Below are positions 1 to 6,324 of a DNA stretch of 17,030 nucleotides, in pieces. A program made the translations under genes and the position numbers. The stretch comes from an uncultured Microbacterium sp. (GTDB lineage Bacteria > Actinomycetota > Actinomycetes > Actinomycetales > Microbacteriaceae), in contig CANSLE010000018.1 of NCBI GenBank assembly GCA_947647645.1, positions 1 through 17,030 on the forward strand. Reading direction: 5' to 3'. The notes beneath the pieces are model-generated. The model worked only from the letters and a program-made list of their open reading frames with translations, was not told the origin of the DNA and made no database searches. Numbering within the stretch: the first letter of the stretch is position 1; each line of letters begins with the position of its first letter.

Positions 1-348
1 GACCGTGTACGACGTGTCGTCCCAGAGAGGTTGCGTGAAGCGGATGCCGACGCTGCGTCCCGACGTGTCCACCGTGAAGGGTGCGGCCGGCGAGACGGTG
101 ACCTGGTCCGGCGCGACCTTCGCGAGTGACTGTGTGGTCGTGATGATCAGTCGCGAGCCGGATGCACTGACCGCGGCATCCGGGTCGACGCTCACGTTCG
201 TCACCCGCGGCCCCTGGGCGACGGTCACCGCCGCACCGGCGACGCCGACCACCGCGAGCGCCGCGACGACGATCCCGAAACCGGTGAGGAAGGCGCGGGA
301 GCGACGGCGGCGCGCGCGCTCCCGGCGGGTTCCGCGGTCAGTACTCAT
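1..348 (-). CDS. Membrane-anchored hypothetical protein, N-terminal part (Ig-like?)
   Basis: The first 116 codons are visible; the gene runs off the left edge. The start is ATG at 348, preceded by AGGA six bases upstream, and it overlaps the stop of the TIGR03943 gene by 11 bases, so it is the last visible gene of the zinc operon. Residues 1-17 are very Arg-rich (cytoplasmic), followed by one hydrophobic segment at about 18-42, a membrane anchor or uncleaved signal. The remainder is Ser/Thr/Val-rich and reads like a beta-sandwich (Ig-like) repeat, for example RVTNVSVDPDAAVSASGS. I do not recognise the family. Its place in the operon suggests, but does not show, a cell-surface role linked to metal supply. 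Confidence 0.75.
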   Translation of the reverse strand, partial: MSTDRGTRRERARRRRSRAFLTGFGIVVAALAVVGVAGAAVTVAQGPRVTNVSVDPDAAVSASGSRLIITTTQSLAKVAPDQVTVSPAAPFTVDTSGRSVGIRFTQPLWDDTSYTV

Positions 349-1126
349 ACGGATCCTTGGGCTGATCGACGGTCTGCACCGAGGCCGGCTGGATCTGCAG
401 ACGGCCCCCGGCGTCGCGGATCGTCCCGGTCACGGTGACCCACGTGCCCGTCGAAGGGATGCCGTCGGCGATCGCGACCGGCACGCTCGCCGGCTGCGCG
501 TCGATGACGCAGTGGGTGATGACGAGCCGGGTCAGCCCGAAGCCGCCGTCGGTCGGGGTGACGAAGCCGGTGAGGGTGATGGTGTCTCCATCGAAGGCCT
601 CGGGGTTGGTCGCGGTCGCGAACACGCTCGCCCACTCGCCGACACCGAATCTCGAGGTGTCACCGGTCGATGCGAGCGCGACGGTGTCGGCGCCCTGGAA
701 CAACGGCGGTGCACCCGTGTCCCGCTGCATCGCGAGCTCGGCCGACAGCGTGGCGGGCGGTGTCAGCACGATCGCCGCCACGACCCCGGTGGCCAGGATG
801 CCGCCGGTCACCGTCGCCGCGGTGGCCCAGCCGCGGCGTGGACCGTCTCCATGGTCATGCTCGCCATGATCATGCTCGCCGTGGTCATGGTCGCCATGAT
901 CATGCTCGCCGTGGTCGTGTCCGTGATCGGTCTCGGCACCGCGCGGGAGGGCGAAGCTGATCACGGCCCCGACGAGGGCGATCACGGCCATCGGCACCGC
1001 GAACCAGTTGGAGGACGGGTTGATGTAGAGGGCCAGCTGCCCGTTGAGCCACAGCACGATCGTGACCGCGGCAAGTCCGGCGGCGAGTCCGACGCCGAGC
1101 AGGCGGGATCCGAGGAGTTCACGCAA
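338..1126 (-). CDS. TIGR03943/DUF1980 family protein with His-rich loop
   Basis: A 262-aa membrane protein of the TIGR03943 (DUF1980) family, which typically sits next to a DUF318 permease, as it does here. Two N-terminal membrane segments (about 8-26 and 42-60) are followed by a His/Asp/Gly-rich loop at 68-94 made of HDHGE/HDHGD pentapeptides, a likely metal-binding stretch. A third membrane segment lies at about 102-121. The C-terminal half is a beta-rich extracytoplasmic domain with the family's conserved THCVID motif (Cys206). The start is TTG at 1126, overlapping the permease stop by 8 bases; an in-frame TGA lies just upstream and there is no good ribosome site, so translational coupling is likely. 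Role in zinc handling is inferred from the operon and the His loop; the biochemical activity is unknown. Confidence 0.85.
   Translation of the reverse strand: MRELLGSRLLGVGLAAGLAAVTIVLWLNGQLALYINPSSNWFAVPMAVIALVGAVISFALPRGAETDHGHDHGEHDHGDHDHGEHDHGEHDHGDGPRRGWATAATVTGGILATGVVAAIVLTPPATLSAELAMQRDTGAPPLFQGADTVALASTGDTSRFGVGEWASVFATATNPEAFDGDTITLTGFVTPTDGGFGLTRLVITHCVIDAQPASVPVAIADGIPSTGTWVTVTGTIRDAGGRLQIQPASVQTVDQPKDPYEY
845..925 (-). repeat. In-gene 15-bp repeats encoding HDHGE/D units
   Basis: About five imperfect 15-bp tandem units encode the pentapeptide HDHG(E/D) inside the TIGR03943 protein (residues 68-94). On the plus strand the units look like ctcgccatgatcatg alternating with ctcgccgtggtcatg. 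Such a repeat can expand or contract in frame, changing the number of metal-binding histidines. Confidence 0.8.
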
Positions 1127-2129
1127 GGAGGTTCACCACCGATCCGACCGCGATGGCGAAGAGCACGACCACGACCACCAGCCCCGCGAGCACCTTCGTC
1201 CGGAAGGTCGTCCGCAGCAGAGCCAGCATCTTGACGTCGACGAGGGGGCCGACCAGCAGGAAGGCCACGATCGAACCGGGGGTGAACGTCGAGGCGAACG
1301 ACAGGGCGAAGAACGCGTCGACGTTGGAGCAGATCGAGACGATCATCGCGAGGGCGATCATCGCAAGGATCGACAGCGCCGGGTTCGATCCGATCGCCAG
1401 CAGCGCCGAGCGGGGCACGAGCACCTGCACGGCACCGGCGACGGCCGAACCGATGACCAGCGCGGGCATGACGGCTCGCAGCTCGACGACGAACTGCGCC
1501 AGGCTGCGCCGGCCCTTGCCCGCTCCCCCGCCGTGGGCGGCCGACTCGAGCGACAACTCGCAACTCGCGCGGAACCGATCGGTGATGAGGCCGTCCGGGT
1601 CGGGATGCCGGCTGTACAGCCAGCCGATGATGTTGGCGACGGCGTAGCCTCCGAGTAGGCGGGCGATGAGGATGCCGTCGTCGAACCCGAACGCCTGATG
1701 GGTCGTGATGATGACGATCGGGTTCACGATGGGGGCGGCGATGAGGAACGTGAGGGTCTCGGCCACGCCGAGTCCGCGCATCATCAGACCGCGGGCGAAG
1801 GGCACGTTGCCGCACTCGCAGACCGGGATCAGCATGCCCAGCAGCGACAGCACCGCGCGGCGGGCCCACGGCGCCCGCGGCATCCACCGCTCGATCGCCC
1901 CCGGCGGCACCCAGACCTGAACGACGATCGACAGCAGCACCCCGAGGACGACGAACGGCATCGACTCGATCAGGACGCTGACCGAGAGGGTCAGGCCGTC
2001 CTGCAGGCGGGTCGGCAGCGAGGGCCCTGGCGACAGGAAGGCGGCCGCCATGAGCGCGGCGATGACCAGCACACCGATGCCGACGGCCACCGCGGTGCGA
2101 GCCGGCGCGGCGCGCGGCTCAGTCGACAC
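1119..2129 (-). CDS. DUF318/ArsP-type permease
   Basis: Polytopic membrane protein of the DUF318 (ArsP_1, YraQ-like) permease family, 336 aa from the start chosen here, with about eight membrane segments. Two conserved signature regions are visible: PVCECGNVPFARG (Cys104, Cys106) and ICSNVDAFFALSF (Cys267), the paired halves typical of the family. I placed the start at GTG 2129, preceded by GGAG and overlapping the zur stop by 11 bases; an upstream ATG at 2177 would give 352 aa but a Pro-rich N-terminus deep inside zur. The pair with the downstream TIGR03943 protein is a recurrent arrangement. The Zur-type regulator and zinc ABC genes in the same operon suggest zinc or a zinc complex as cargo; this is inference. 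Family members are otherwise linked to organoarsenical export. Confidence 0.85.
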   Translation of the reverse strand: MSTEPRAAPARTAVAVGIGVLVIAALMAAAFLSPGPSLPTRLQDGLTLSVSVLIESMPFVVLGVLLSIVVQVWVPPGAIERWMPRAPWARRAVLSLLGMLIPVCECGNVPFARGLMMRGLGVAETLTFLIAAPIVNPIVIITTHQAFGFDDGILIARLLGGYAVANIIGWLYSRHPDPDGLITDRFRASCELSLESAAHGGGAGKGRRSLAQFVVELRAVMPALVIGSAVAGAVQVLVPRSALLAIGSNPALSILAMIALAMIVSICSNVDAFFALSFASTFTPGSIVAFLLVGPLVDVKMLALLRTTFRTKVLAGLVVVVVLFAIAVGSVVNLLA

Positions 2130-2538
2130 GCTCTCCGGAGGCGGCGGCGCGCCGCGCCGAGCAGGCGGCGCAGACACCGAAGATGTCGACCACGTGCTCC
2201 GCCTCGGTGAAGCCGTGCGCCGTGGCGGTGCGCTGCGCCCACGCCTCGACCTCGGTGGCCTCGATCTCGACCGCGAGACCGCACGCCCGGCAGATCAAGT
2301 GGTGGTGGTGTCCGGCCGTCGAGCAGGCGCGGTAGATCGCCTCGCCGTCGGGGCTCTGCAACTGGTCGGCCTCGCCGCTGGCGGCGAGGGTGGCGAGAGC
2401 GCGGTACACCGTCGCGAGACCGATGCCGGTGTTCTCGTCACGGAGCGTCGCGTGCAGTGCCTGGGCGCTGACGAAGCCCGAAGCGTCGGTCAACGCCTCG
2501 CGGACGCGATCGCGCTGCCAGGTGTTGCGCTGGGCCAT
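2119..2538 (-). CDS. zur: Fur-family regulator, probable Zur
   Basis: 139-aa Fur-family metalloregulator. The winged helix occupies roughly residues 1-75, with the recognition region GIGLATVYRALATLAASG at 38-55. The dimerisation/metal domain carries HHHHLICRACG at 77-87 (structural Cys83 and Cys86) and a C-terminal CAAC at 123-126, which together form the usual structural zinc site. Location in the same operon as a zinc ABC transporter, and a Zur-type palindrome at the operon promoter, favour Zur over Fur or Mur. With zinc it should bind the box at 5282-5296 and shut off uptake. Start ATG 2538 has no ribosome site but a TAGACT hexamer six bases upstream, so it may also have its own leaderless promoter, separate from the operon message. 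Confidence 0.9.
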   Translation of the reverse strand: MAQRNTWQRDRVREALTDASGFVSAQALHATLRDENTGIGLATVYRALATLAASGEADQLQSPDGEAIYRACSTAGHHHHLICRACGLAVEIEATEVEAWAQRTATAHGFTEAEHVVDIFGVCAACSARRAAASGERVD

Positions 2539-2544
2539 GCGGGG

Positions 2545-2550
2545 AGTCTA
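2545..2550 (-). promoter_or_regulatory. Possible -10 of a leaderless zur transcript
   Basis: TAGACT on the minus strand ends six bases before the zur ATG, which would place transcription start at the A of the start codon. No Shine-Dalgarno sequence is present. No convincing -35 was found, so this is tentative. The 55-base gap between the permease gene and zur holds nothing else I recognise. Confidence 0.4.
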
Positions 2551-2593
2551 CCCGCGAGGTCTTGGAGCGGGCTGGATGTCGGCGAGGCCGCTG

Positions 2594-3454
2594 TCACGCC
2601 TCCACGCTGCCGCGTCGGCGGACTCCGTCGATGACCCGGCAGACGAGGTAGATGAGGAACGACAGGGTCGTGATGTACGGGCTCACCGGCAGCGTCCCCG
2701 CGATCGCGAGGAGGATGCCGCCCACCGCCGAGGTCACCCCGAACGCAGCTGCCAGCAGCGGCACGGCGACCGGCCCGTTGGAGACCCGCATCGCCGCGGC
2801 CGCGGGGGTGACCAGCAACGCAAGCACCAGCAGTGCACCGATGATGTGCACCGCGACGGCGACGACGATCCCGAGCAGCAGCATGAACGCGAACGACACG
2901 AGGGTCGTCGGGACCCCGCGGGCGGCCGCCGACTGCGGATCCAGCGAGTCGAAGGACAGGGGACGCCAGATGAGCAGCACGCCCACGAGCACGATGGCGC
3001 TGAGCACGATGAGTGCGGTCAGCTGGTCGCTCTGCACCGACACGATCTGACCCGTCAGCAGACTGAAGCGGTTGGCGCTGCGCCCGTTGTAGAGCGAGAT
3101 GCACAGGATGCCGATTCCCAGCCCGAACGGCATGAGCACGCCGATGATCGAGTTGCGGTCGCGGGCGCGCGCACCGAGCCAGCCGATCAGCCCCGCGGCG
3201 ACGAGCGAGCCGAGGATGGAGCCCGTCACGACGTCGAAACCGAGCAGGAGCGCCGCGGCCGCGCCGGCGAACGACAGCTCGCTGATCCCGTGGACGGCGA
3301 ACGCCATGTCGCGCTGCATGACGAACACACCGATCAACCCGCCGACGATGCCGAGCACGGCCCCGGCCCACACCGAGTTCTGCACGAGCGCGAGGATGTC
3401 GCCGTACCGTGAGAGGCCGCCGAAGAGGGCGTCGCCGATGGTGTTCCCGTTCAC
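2594..3454 (-). CDS. znuB: Zinc/manganese ABC transporter permease (ZnuB-like)
   Basis: 286-aa membrane protein of the ABC-3 family (ZnuB/MntB-like) with about eight or nine hydrophobic segments. The family's conserved stretch HGISELSFAGAAAALLLG is at about residues 55-72, and a second typical stretch, AVAVHIIGALLVLALLVTPA, is at about 200-219. It should form the membrane channel for metal released by the lipoprotein at 4323-5261 and powered by the ATPase at 3451-4326. The start is GTG 3454, overlapping the ATPase stop as GTGA (4 bases), a coupling hallmark. Zinc rather than manganese as substrate is inferred from the regulator and operator, not from the permease itself. Confidence 0.9.
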   Translation of the reverse strand: MNGNTIGDALFGGLSRYGDILALVQNSVWAGAVLGIVGGLIGVFVMQRDMAFAVHGISELSFAGAAAALLLGFDVVTGSILGSLVAAGLIGWLGARARDRNSIIGVLMPFGLGIGILCISLYNGRSANRFSLLTGQIVSVQSDQLTALIVLSAIVLVGVLLIWRPLSFDSLDPQSAAARGVPTTLVSFAFMLLLGIVVAVAVHIIGALLVLALLVTPAAAAMRVSNGPVAVPLLAAAFGVTSAVGGILLAIAGTLPVSPYITTLSFLIYLVCRVIDGVRRRGSVEA

Positions 3455-4326
3455 GACGCGCCTCCCGTCTGCGCGGCGACGGATGCCGGGGCTGCAGCGC
3501 TCCGCGGCGCGGCCGCGTCGTCGCCATGGTGATGGTGGTCGGCATCCGAGTCGGGGGCTCCGACCACCACCAGCCGTCCGCCGACGCGCGCGACGTGGAC
3601 CGGGGTGCCGTAGAGCGCCGTCAAGGTCTCCGAGGTGAGGACTTCGTCCGGGTGGCCCAGCGTGAAACGTCCACCGGTGAGGTAGAGGATGCGATCGACC
3701 TTCTCGAGCACCGGGTTGATGTCATGGGTCACCAGGAGCACGCCGGCGCCGCTGGAGGTGCGGTAGCGGTCGATCAGGTCGATGACGTCGCGCTGGTTGG
3801 CGAGGTCGAGGCTCGTCAGCGGCTCGTCGCACAGGAGCAGGCCGGGGTCATCGGCGAGGGCCTGCCCGACGCGGAGGCGCTGCTGCTCCCCTCCGGAGAG
3901 GAGTCCCACCGGACGGTCGGCGAAGGTGGAGGCGCCGACGGCGTCGATGAGCTCCTGCACGCGCTGGCGGTCCTCGCGGCGCGGCAGGGGCAGCCCGAAC
4001 CGGTGTCCGTCGACGCCGAGACGGACGAGGTCGCGGCCCCGCATGGCCGTGTGCCGGGGCAGCGGACGCTGCTGGGGGATGTAGCCGATGCGGCGGTTGC
4101 CCGCGCGCCGCACGCGCTCGCCGAGCGCCTCGATCGTGCCGCCGGTCAGATGCTCGAGCCCGAGAATGGCGCGCAGCAGCGTGGTCTTGCCGGCCCCGCT
4201 CGGGCCGAGCACCGCGACGAGCTCCCCGGGCTGCACCTCGAGGTCGAGGCCGCGCCACAGCTCATGGCCGCCACGCGAGAGCGCGGCGGCCATGATACGT
4301 AGGGGCGGAGTGGATGCGGCGGTCAC
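3451..4326 (-). CDS. znuC: Zinc/manganese ABC transporter ATPase (ZnuC-like)
   Basis: ABC ATPase, 291 aa from GTG 4326. Walker A GPSGAGKTT at about 41-49, Q-loop IPQQ near 84, signature LSGGEQQR at 142-149, Walker B LLLCDEP near 162-168, H-loop His200. I chose GTG 4326 because it overlaps the lipoprotein stop as GTGA; an ATG at 4371 would add 15 residues and overlap the lipoprotein gene by 49 bases. The C-terminal 50 residues, absent from a minimal ATPase, include a DADHHHHGDD patch that could bind metal, followed by an Ala-rich tail. It energises the permease encoded immediately downstream. Confidence 0.92.
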   Translation of the reverse strand: MTAASTPPLRIMAAALSRGGHELWRGLDLEVQPGELVAVLGPSGAGKTTLLRAILGLEHLTGGTIEALGERVRRAGNRRIGYIPQQRPLPRHTAMRGRDLVRLGVDGHRFGLPLPRREDRQRVQELIDAVGASTFADRPVGLLSGGEQQRLRVGQALADDPGLLLCDEPLTSLDLANQRDVIDLIDRYRTSSGAGVLLVTHDINPVLEKVDRILYLTGGRFTLGHPDEVLTSETLTALYGTPVHVARVGGRLVVVGAPDSDADHHHHGDDAAAPRSAAAPASVAAQTGGAS

Positions 4327-5261
4327 GAACCCAGCGCGGTCTTGATCTGTGTAGCCATGTCGGTCATCCACGATACGTAGTTCTTGCCCTCGGGGAGCAG
4401 TTCCGACGCCTTGATGACCGGCACCTTCATCTCGGAGGCCTTGGCCTCCACCTGGGTGGTCTCGGCGCCGGCGGCCTGCGCGTTCACGAAGACGATCTTC
4501 ACCGATCCGCTGCCGATGAGGGTGAGCGCGTCGAGCAGGGTCGCCGGGGGCACGTCCTGGCCCGCTTCGACGGCCTCACTGAACGCGGAGGGGGTCACGT
4601 TCTTCAGGCCGGCGGCCTCGGCGAGGTAGAGCGGGACGGGCTCGGTGACGAAGATCTCGGCGCCACTGTGCGCCTTCGAGATGCCGGTCAGGATCGGCGT
4701 CACCTTTGCGTCGATGTCGCCGCGGAACGCCTTCGCGTTGTCCGTGAAGACGCTCGCGTCCGCGGGGTCGATCTCGCCGAGCCGCTTTGCGACCTCGTCG
4801 GCGACCGCCGCCATGGTCTGGGGGTCGTAGAACACGTGCTCGTTGAAGCCCTCGACGGCCCCGGAGGGGTTCGAGCCCTTCCACTCCGACGAGAACGTGA
4901 CGGCGCTGATGAGCGGCGCGGTGGACTTCGCGGCATCCTTCAACGAGGACATGAACGGGTCGTAGCCGCCACCGTTCTCGATGAGCAGCTGCGCCTTCTG
5001 GATGTCGAGCTGGTCGGCCGCGGTGGCCTCGAAGCTGTGCGGGTCCTTGCTCTCGTCGGCGATGAGGGACGTGACGGCGACGTGCTCGCCGCCGATCGTC
5101 TTGGCGATGTCACCGTAGACGTTCGTCGAGGCGACGACGGAGATGGTCCCGCCCGCGGAGGCCGAGGGGCTGGACGAGGGGTCGGCCGAGCTGGCGCAGC
5201 CGGCGAGGGCGAGGGCGGATGCCGCGGTCAGCGCGGCGAGGAGGACGACGGGACGCTTCAT
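4323..5261 (-). CDS. znuA: Zinc-binding lipoprotein of ABC transporter (ZnuA-like)
   Basis: 312-aa solute-binding protein of the ZnuA/TroA cluster, the extracytoplasmic metal receptor. A lipoprotein signal peptide ends in the lipobox LAGC (Cys22), followed by a Ser/Ala linker. Likely metal ligands are His75 in KDPHSFE and His142 in EHVFYDP. The third histidine usual in ZnuA is replaced by VTEPVPLY (Glu207), a variant I recall from actinobacterial homologues, and the long His-rich flexible loop of Gram-negative ZnuA is missing. Start ATG 5261 is chosen because it begins the lipoprotein signal; the frame stays open upstream to 5657 but that stretch lacks signal features and spans the promoter. 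First gene of the zinc operon; regulated through the Zur box upstream. Confidence 0.93.
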   Translation of the reverse strand: MKRPVVLLAALTAASALALAGCASSADPSSSPSASAGGTISVVASTNVYGDIAKTIGGEHVAVTSLIADESKDPHSFEATAADQLDIQKAQLLIENGGGYDPFMSSLKDAAKSTAPLISAVTFSSEWKGSNPSGAVEGFNEHVFYDPQTMAAVADEVAKRLGEIDPADASVFTDNAKAFRGDIDAKVTPILTGISKAHSGAEIFVTEPVPLYLAEAAGLKNVTPSAFSEAVEAGQDVPPATLLDALTLIGSGSVKIVFVNAQAAGAETTQVEAKASEMKVPVIKASELLPEGKNYVSWMTDMATQIKTALGS

Positions 5262-5268
5262 GCGTTCC

Positions 5269-5297
5269 AGATTAGGCCTAGTGATAATCGTTATCAA
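5269..5297 (-). promoter_or_regulatory. znuA operon promoter
   Basis: On the minus strand TTGATA (5292-5297) and TAATCT (5269-5274) are separated by exactly 17 bases. The -10 ends seven bases before the znuA ATG, so the transcript should begin at or within a base of the start codon (leaderless). No Shine-Dalgarno sequence precedes the ATG. The Zur box overlaps the -35 and spacer. Confidence 0.7.
5282..5296. promoter_or_regulatory. Zur box
   Basis: TGATAATCGTTATCA: 6-bp inverted arms TGATAA/TTATCA around a TCG centre. It closely matches the TGAWAATNATTWTCA-like operators known for actinobacterial Zur. It overlaps the -35 of the znuA promoter, the expected position for repression by zinc-loaded Zur, and lies between znuA and the divergent mntP-like gene. 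Confidence 0.85.
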
Positions 5298-5421
5298 ATC
5301 CAGGAAACCCGAAATGCTGGCAATCCGGGACGGTGGCTTGAAGAGCGCGGCGCGCGGCAGCAGGCTGTTCCTCGGCCCCGCGCCCGACGGCGTCCGCGGT
5401 CGGCCTCCGCCCATCCCGACC

Positions 5422-6048
5422 GTGCTGTATCCGGTCGTCGTCTTCCCCTCCCGAGGAGCCGTCATCTCACCCTGGACTCTGCTGCTATTGGCCCTCGGCG
5501 TCTCGGCCGACGCGTTCGCCGTCGCCCTGGGCAAGGGGCTGCAACTGCGCGCGCATGTGCTGCGCACCGCGCTCGTCTTCGCCACCGCATTCGGTCTCGC
5601 CCAGGCGCTCATGCCGTTGCTCGGCTGGCTGCTCGGCTCGGCCTTCGCCGACGCCATCGCCCCGTACGACCACTGGATCTCGTTCGGTCTGCTCGCCCTC
5701 GTCGGCGGGAAGATGCTCTGGGAGGCGCTCCGCCCCGACGCGCCGGCTGACGCCGAGCACCCCGACCATGTTCACGACATCGAGGCGTTCACGGCGCGAG
5801 AGGTCGTGCTGCTCTCCGTCGCGACGAGCATCGACGCCCTCGCCATAGGCGTCTCCTTCGCGTTCCTGGACGTCGACGTCGCCGTCGCCGTGACCGCCAT
5901 CGGTCTCGTCACGTTCGCCCTGTCGTTCATCGCCGTGTTGATCGGCTACCGGATCGGCACGCGGTTCCGTCGCCCCGCGGAGATCCTCGGCGGGCTCGTC
6001 CTCATCGGCATCGGCACACAGATCCTCATCGAACACCTCACCGCCTGA
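5422..6048 (+). CDS. mntP: MntP-family manganese efflux pump
   Basis: Six-helix membrane protein of the MntP (DUF204) family, which exports Mn(II). Two homologous halves carry the conserved acidic motifs GVSADAFAVALGKG and ATSIDALAIGVSF. A His/Asp-rich cytoplasmic loop, EHPDHVHDIE, joins them. The start is uncertain. GTG 5422 is the nearest canonical start (208 aa) but has no ribosome site. A strong GAGGAG (5453-5458) lies five bases before an ATC codon at 5464, which would give the expected N-terminus (M)SPWTLLLLALG and 194 aa, nearer the family's usual 188 or so. The gene is divergent from the zinc operon, sharing the intergenic region with the Zur box. No yybP-ykoY manganese riboswitch was recognised in the leader. 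Confidence 0.88.
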   Translation: MLYPVVVFPSRGAVISPWTLLLLALGVSADAFAVALGKGLQLRAHVLRTALVFATAFGLAQALMPLLGWLLGSAFADAIAPYDHWISFGLLALVGGKMLWEALRPDAPADAEHPDHVHDIEAFTAREVVLLSVATSIDALAIGVSFAFLDVDVAVAVTAIGLVTFALSFIAVLIGYRIGTRFRRPAEILGGLVLIGIGTQILIEHLTA

Positions 6049-6324
6049 GCGTCGGACGCGAGACGGATCATGACGTCGAGAGCGTGAGCCCACCGGGCTT
6101 CGATCCAGCTGAACCCGAGGAGTTGCGGCGGTTCGCACCGGGTGATGCTCCCGCTCGCACTCACCTCGCGGTTCTCTTCCGTCCACGTCTCGAGGAGCGG
6201 CGAGCCGACCGCAGCGTCGAAGCGCATCTCGGGCCACCACGCGTCGCGCGCGGCGGTCAACCTTCAGCTGATCTTCGCCCCTCGCCCGGATGCCACCCGC
6301 CTCCACCGTGACCGGCGTCGTCAC
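6049..6324 (-). pseudogene. Decayed SRPBCC/AHSA1-domain protein
   Basis: Starts with GTG 6324 overlapping the GH2 stop as GTGA, then 22 in-frame codons (TTPVTVEAGGIRARGEDQLKV), after which the recognisable protein continues in another frame. From about 6258 that frame reads AARDAWWPEMRFDAAVGSPL, ETWTEENREVSASGSITRCE and PPQLLGFSWIEARWAHALDV. The WWPEMRFD, SGxxTRCxPP and LGFxW pieces are typical of the SRPBCC/AHSA1 fold (START-like, small hydrophobic ligand binding). The alpha-helical part before the WWPE motif and the last 50-60 residues are missing, the latter exactly where the convergent mntP ends. So there is an internal deletion with frameshift and a 3' truncation. Originally it was probably the last gene of the sugar operon. 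Confidence 0.55.

Noticed and set aside
845..925. Short tandem repeats as a CRISPR or regulatory array
   Set aside because: The 15-bp units are in frame and encode HDHGE/D pentapeptides, so they are explained by the protein.
5..1234. Long plus-strand open frame opposite the first genes
   Set aside because: Arg/Gly/Asp-rich low-complexity translation typical of the antisense of high-GC coding DNA; the minus-strand frames encode recognisable proteins with proper overlaps.
2551..2570. CCCGC/GCGGG hairpin between znuB and zur
   Set aside because: Only five base pairs with an 11-base loop and no U-tract; not convincing as a terminator or attenuator.
5297..5463. yybP-ykoY manganese riboswitch in the mntP leader
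   Set aside because: The characteristic conserved GGGGAGUA-type motifs were not found in the 160-base leader.
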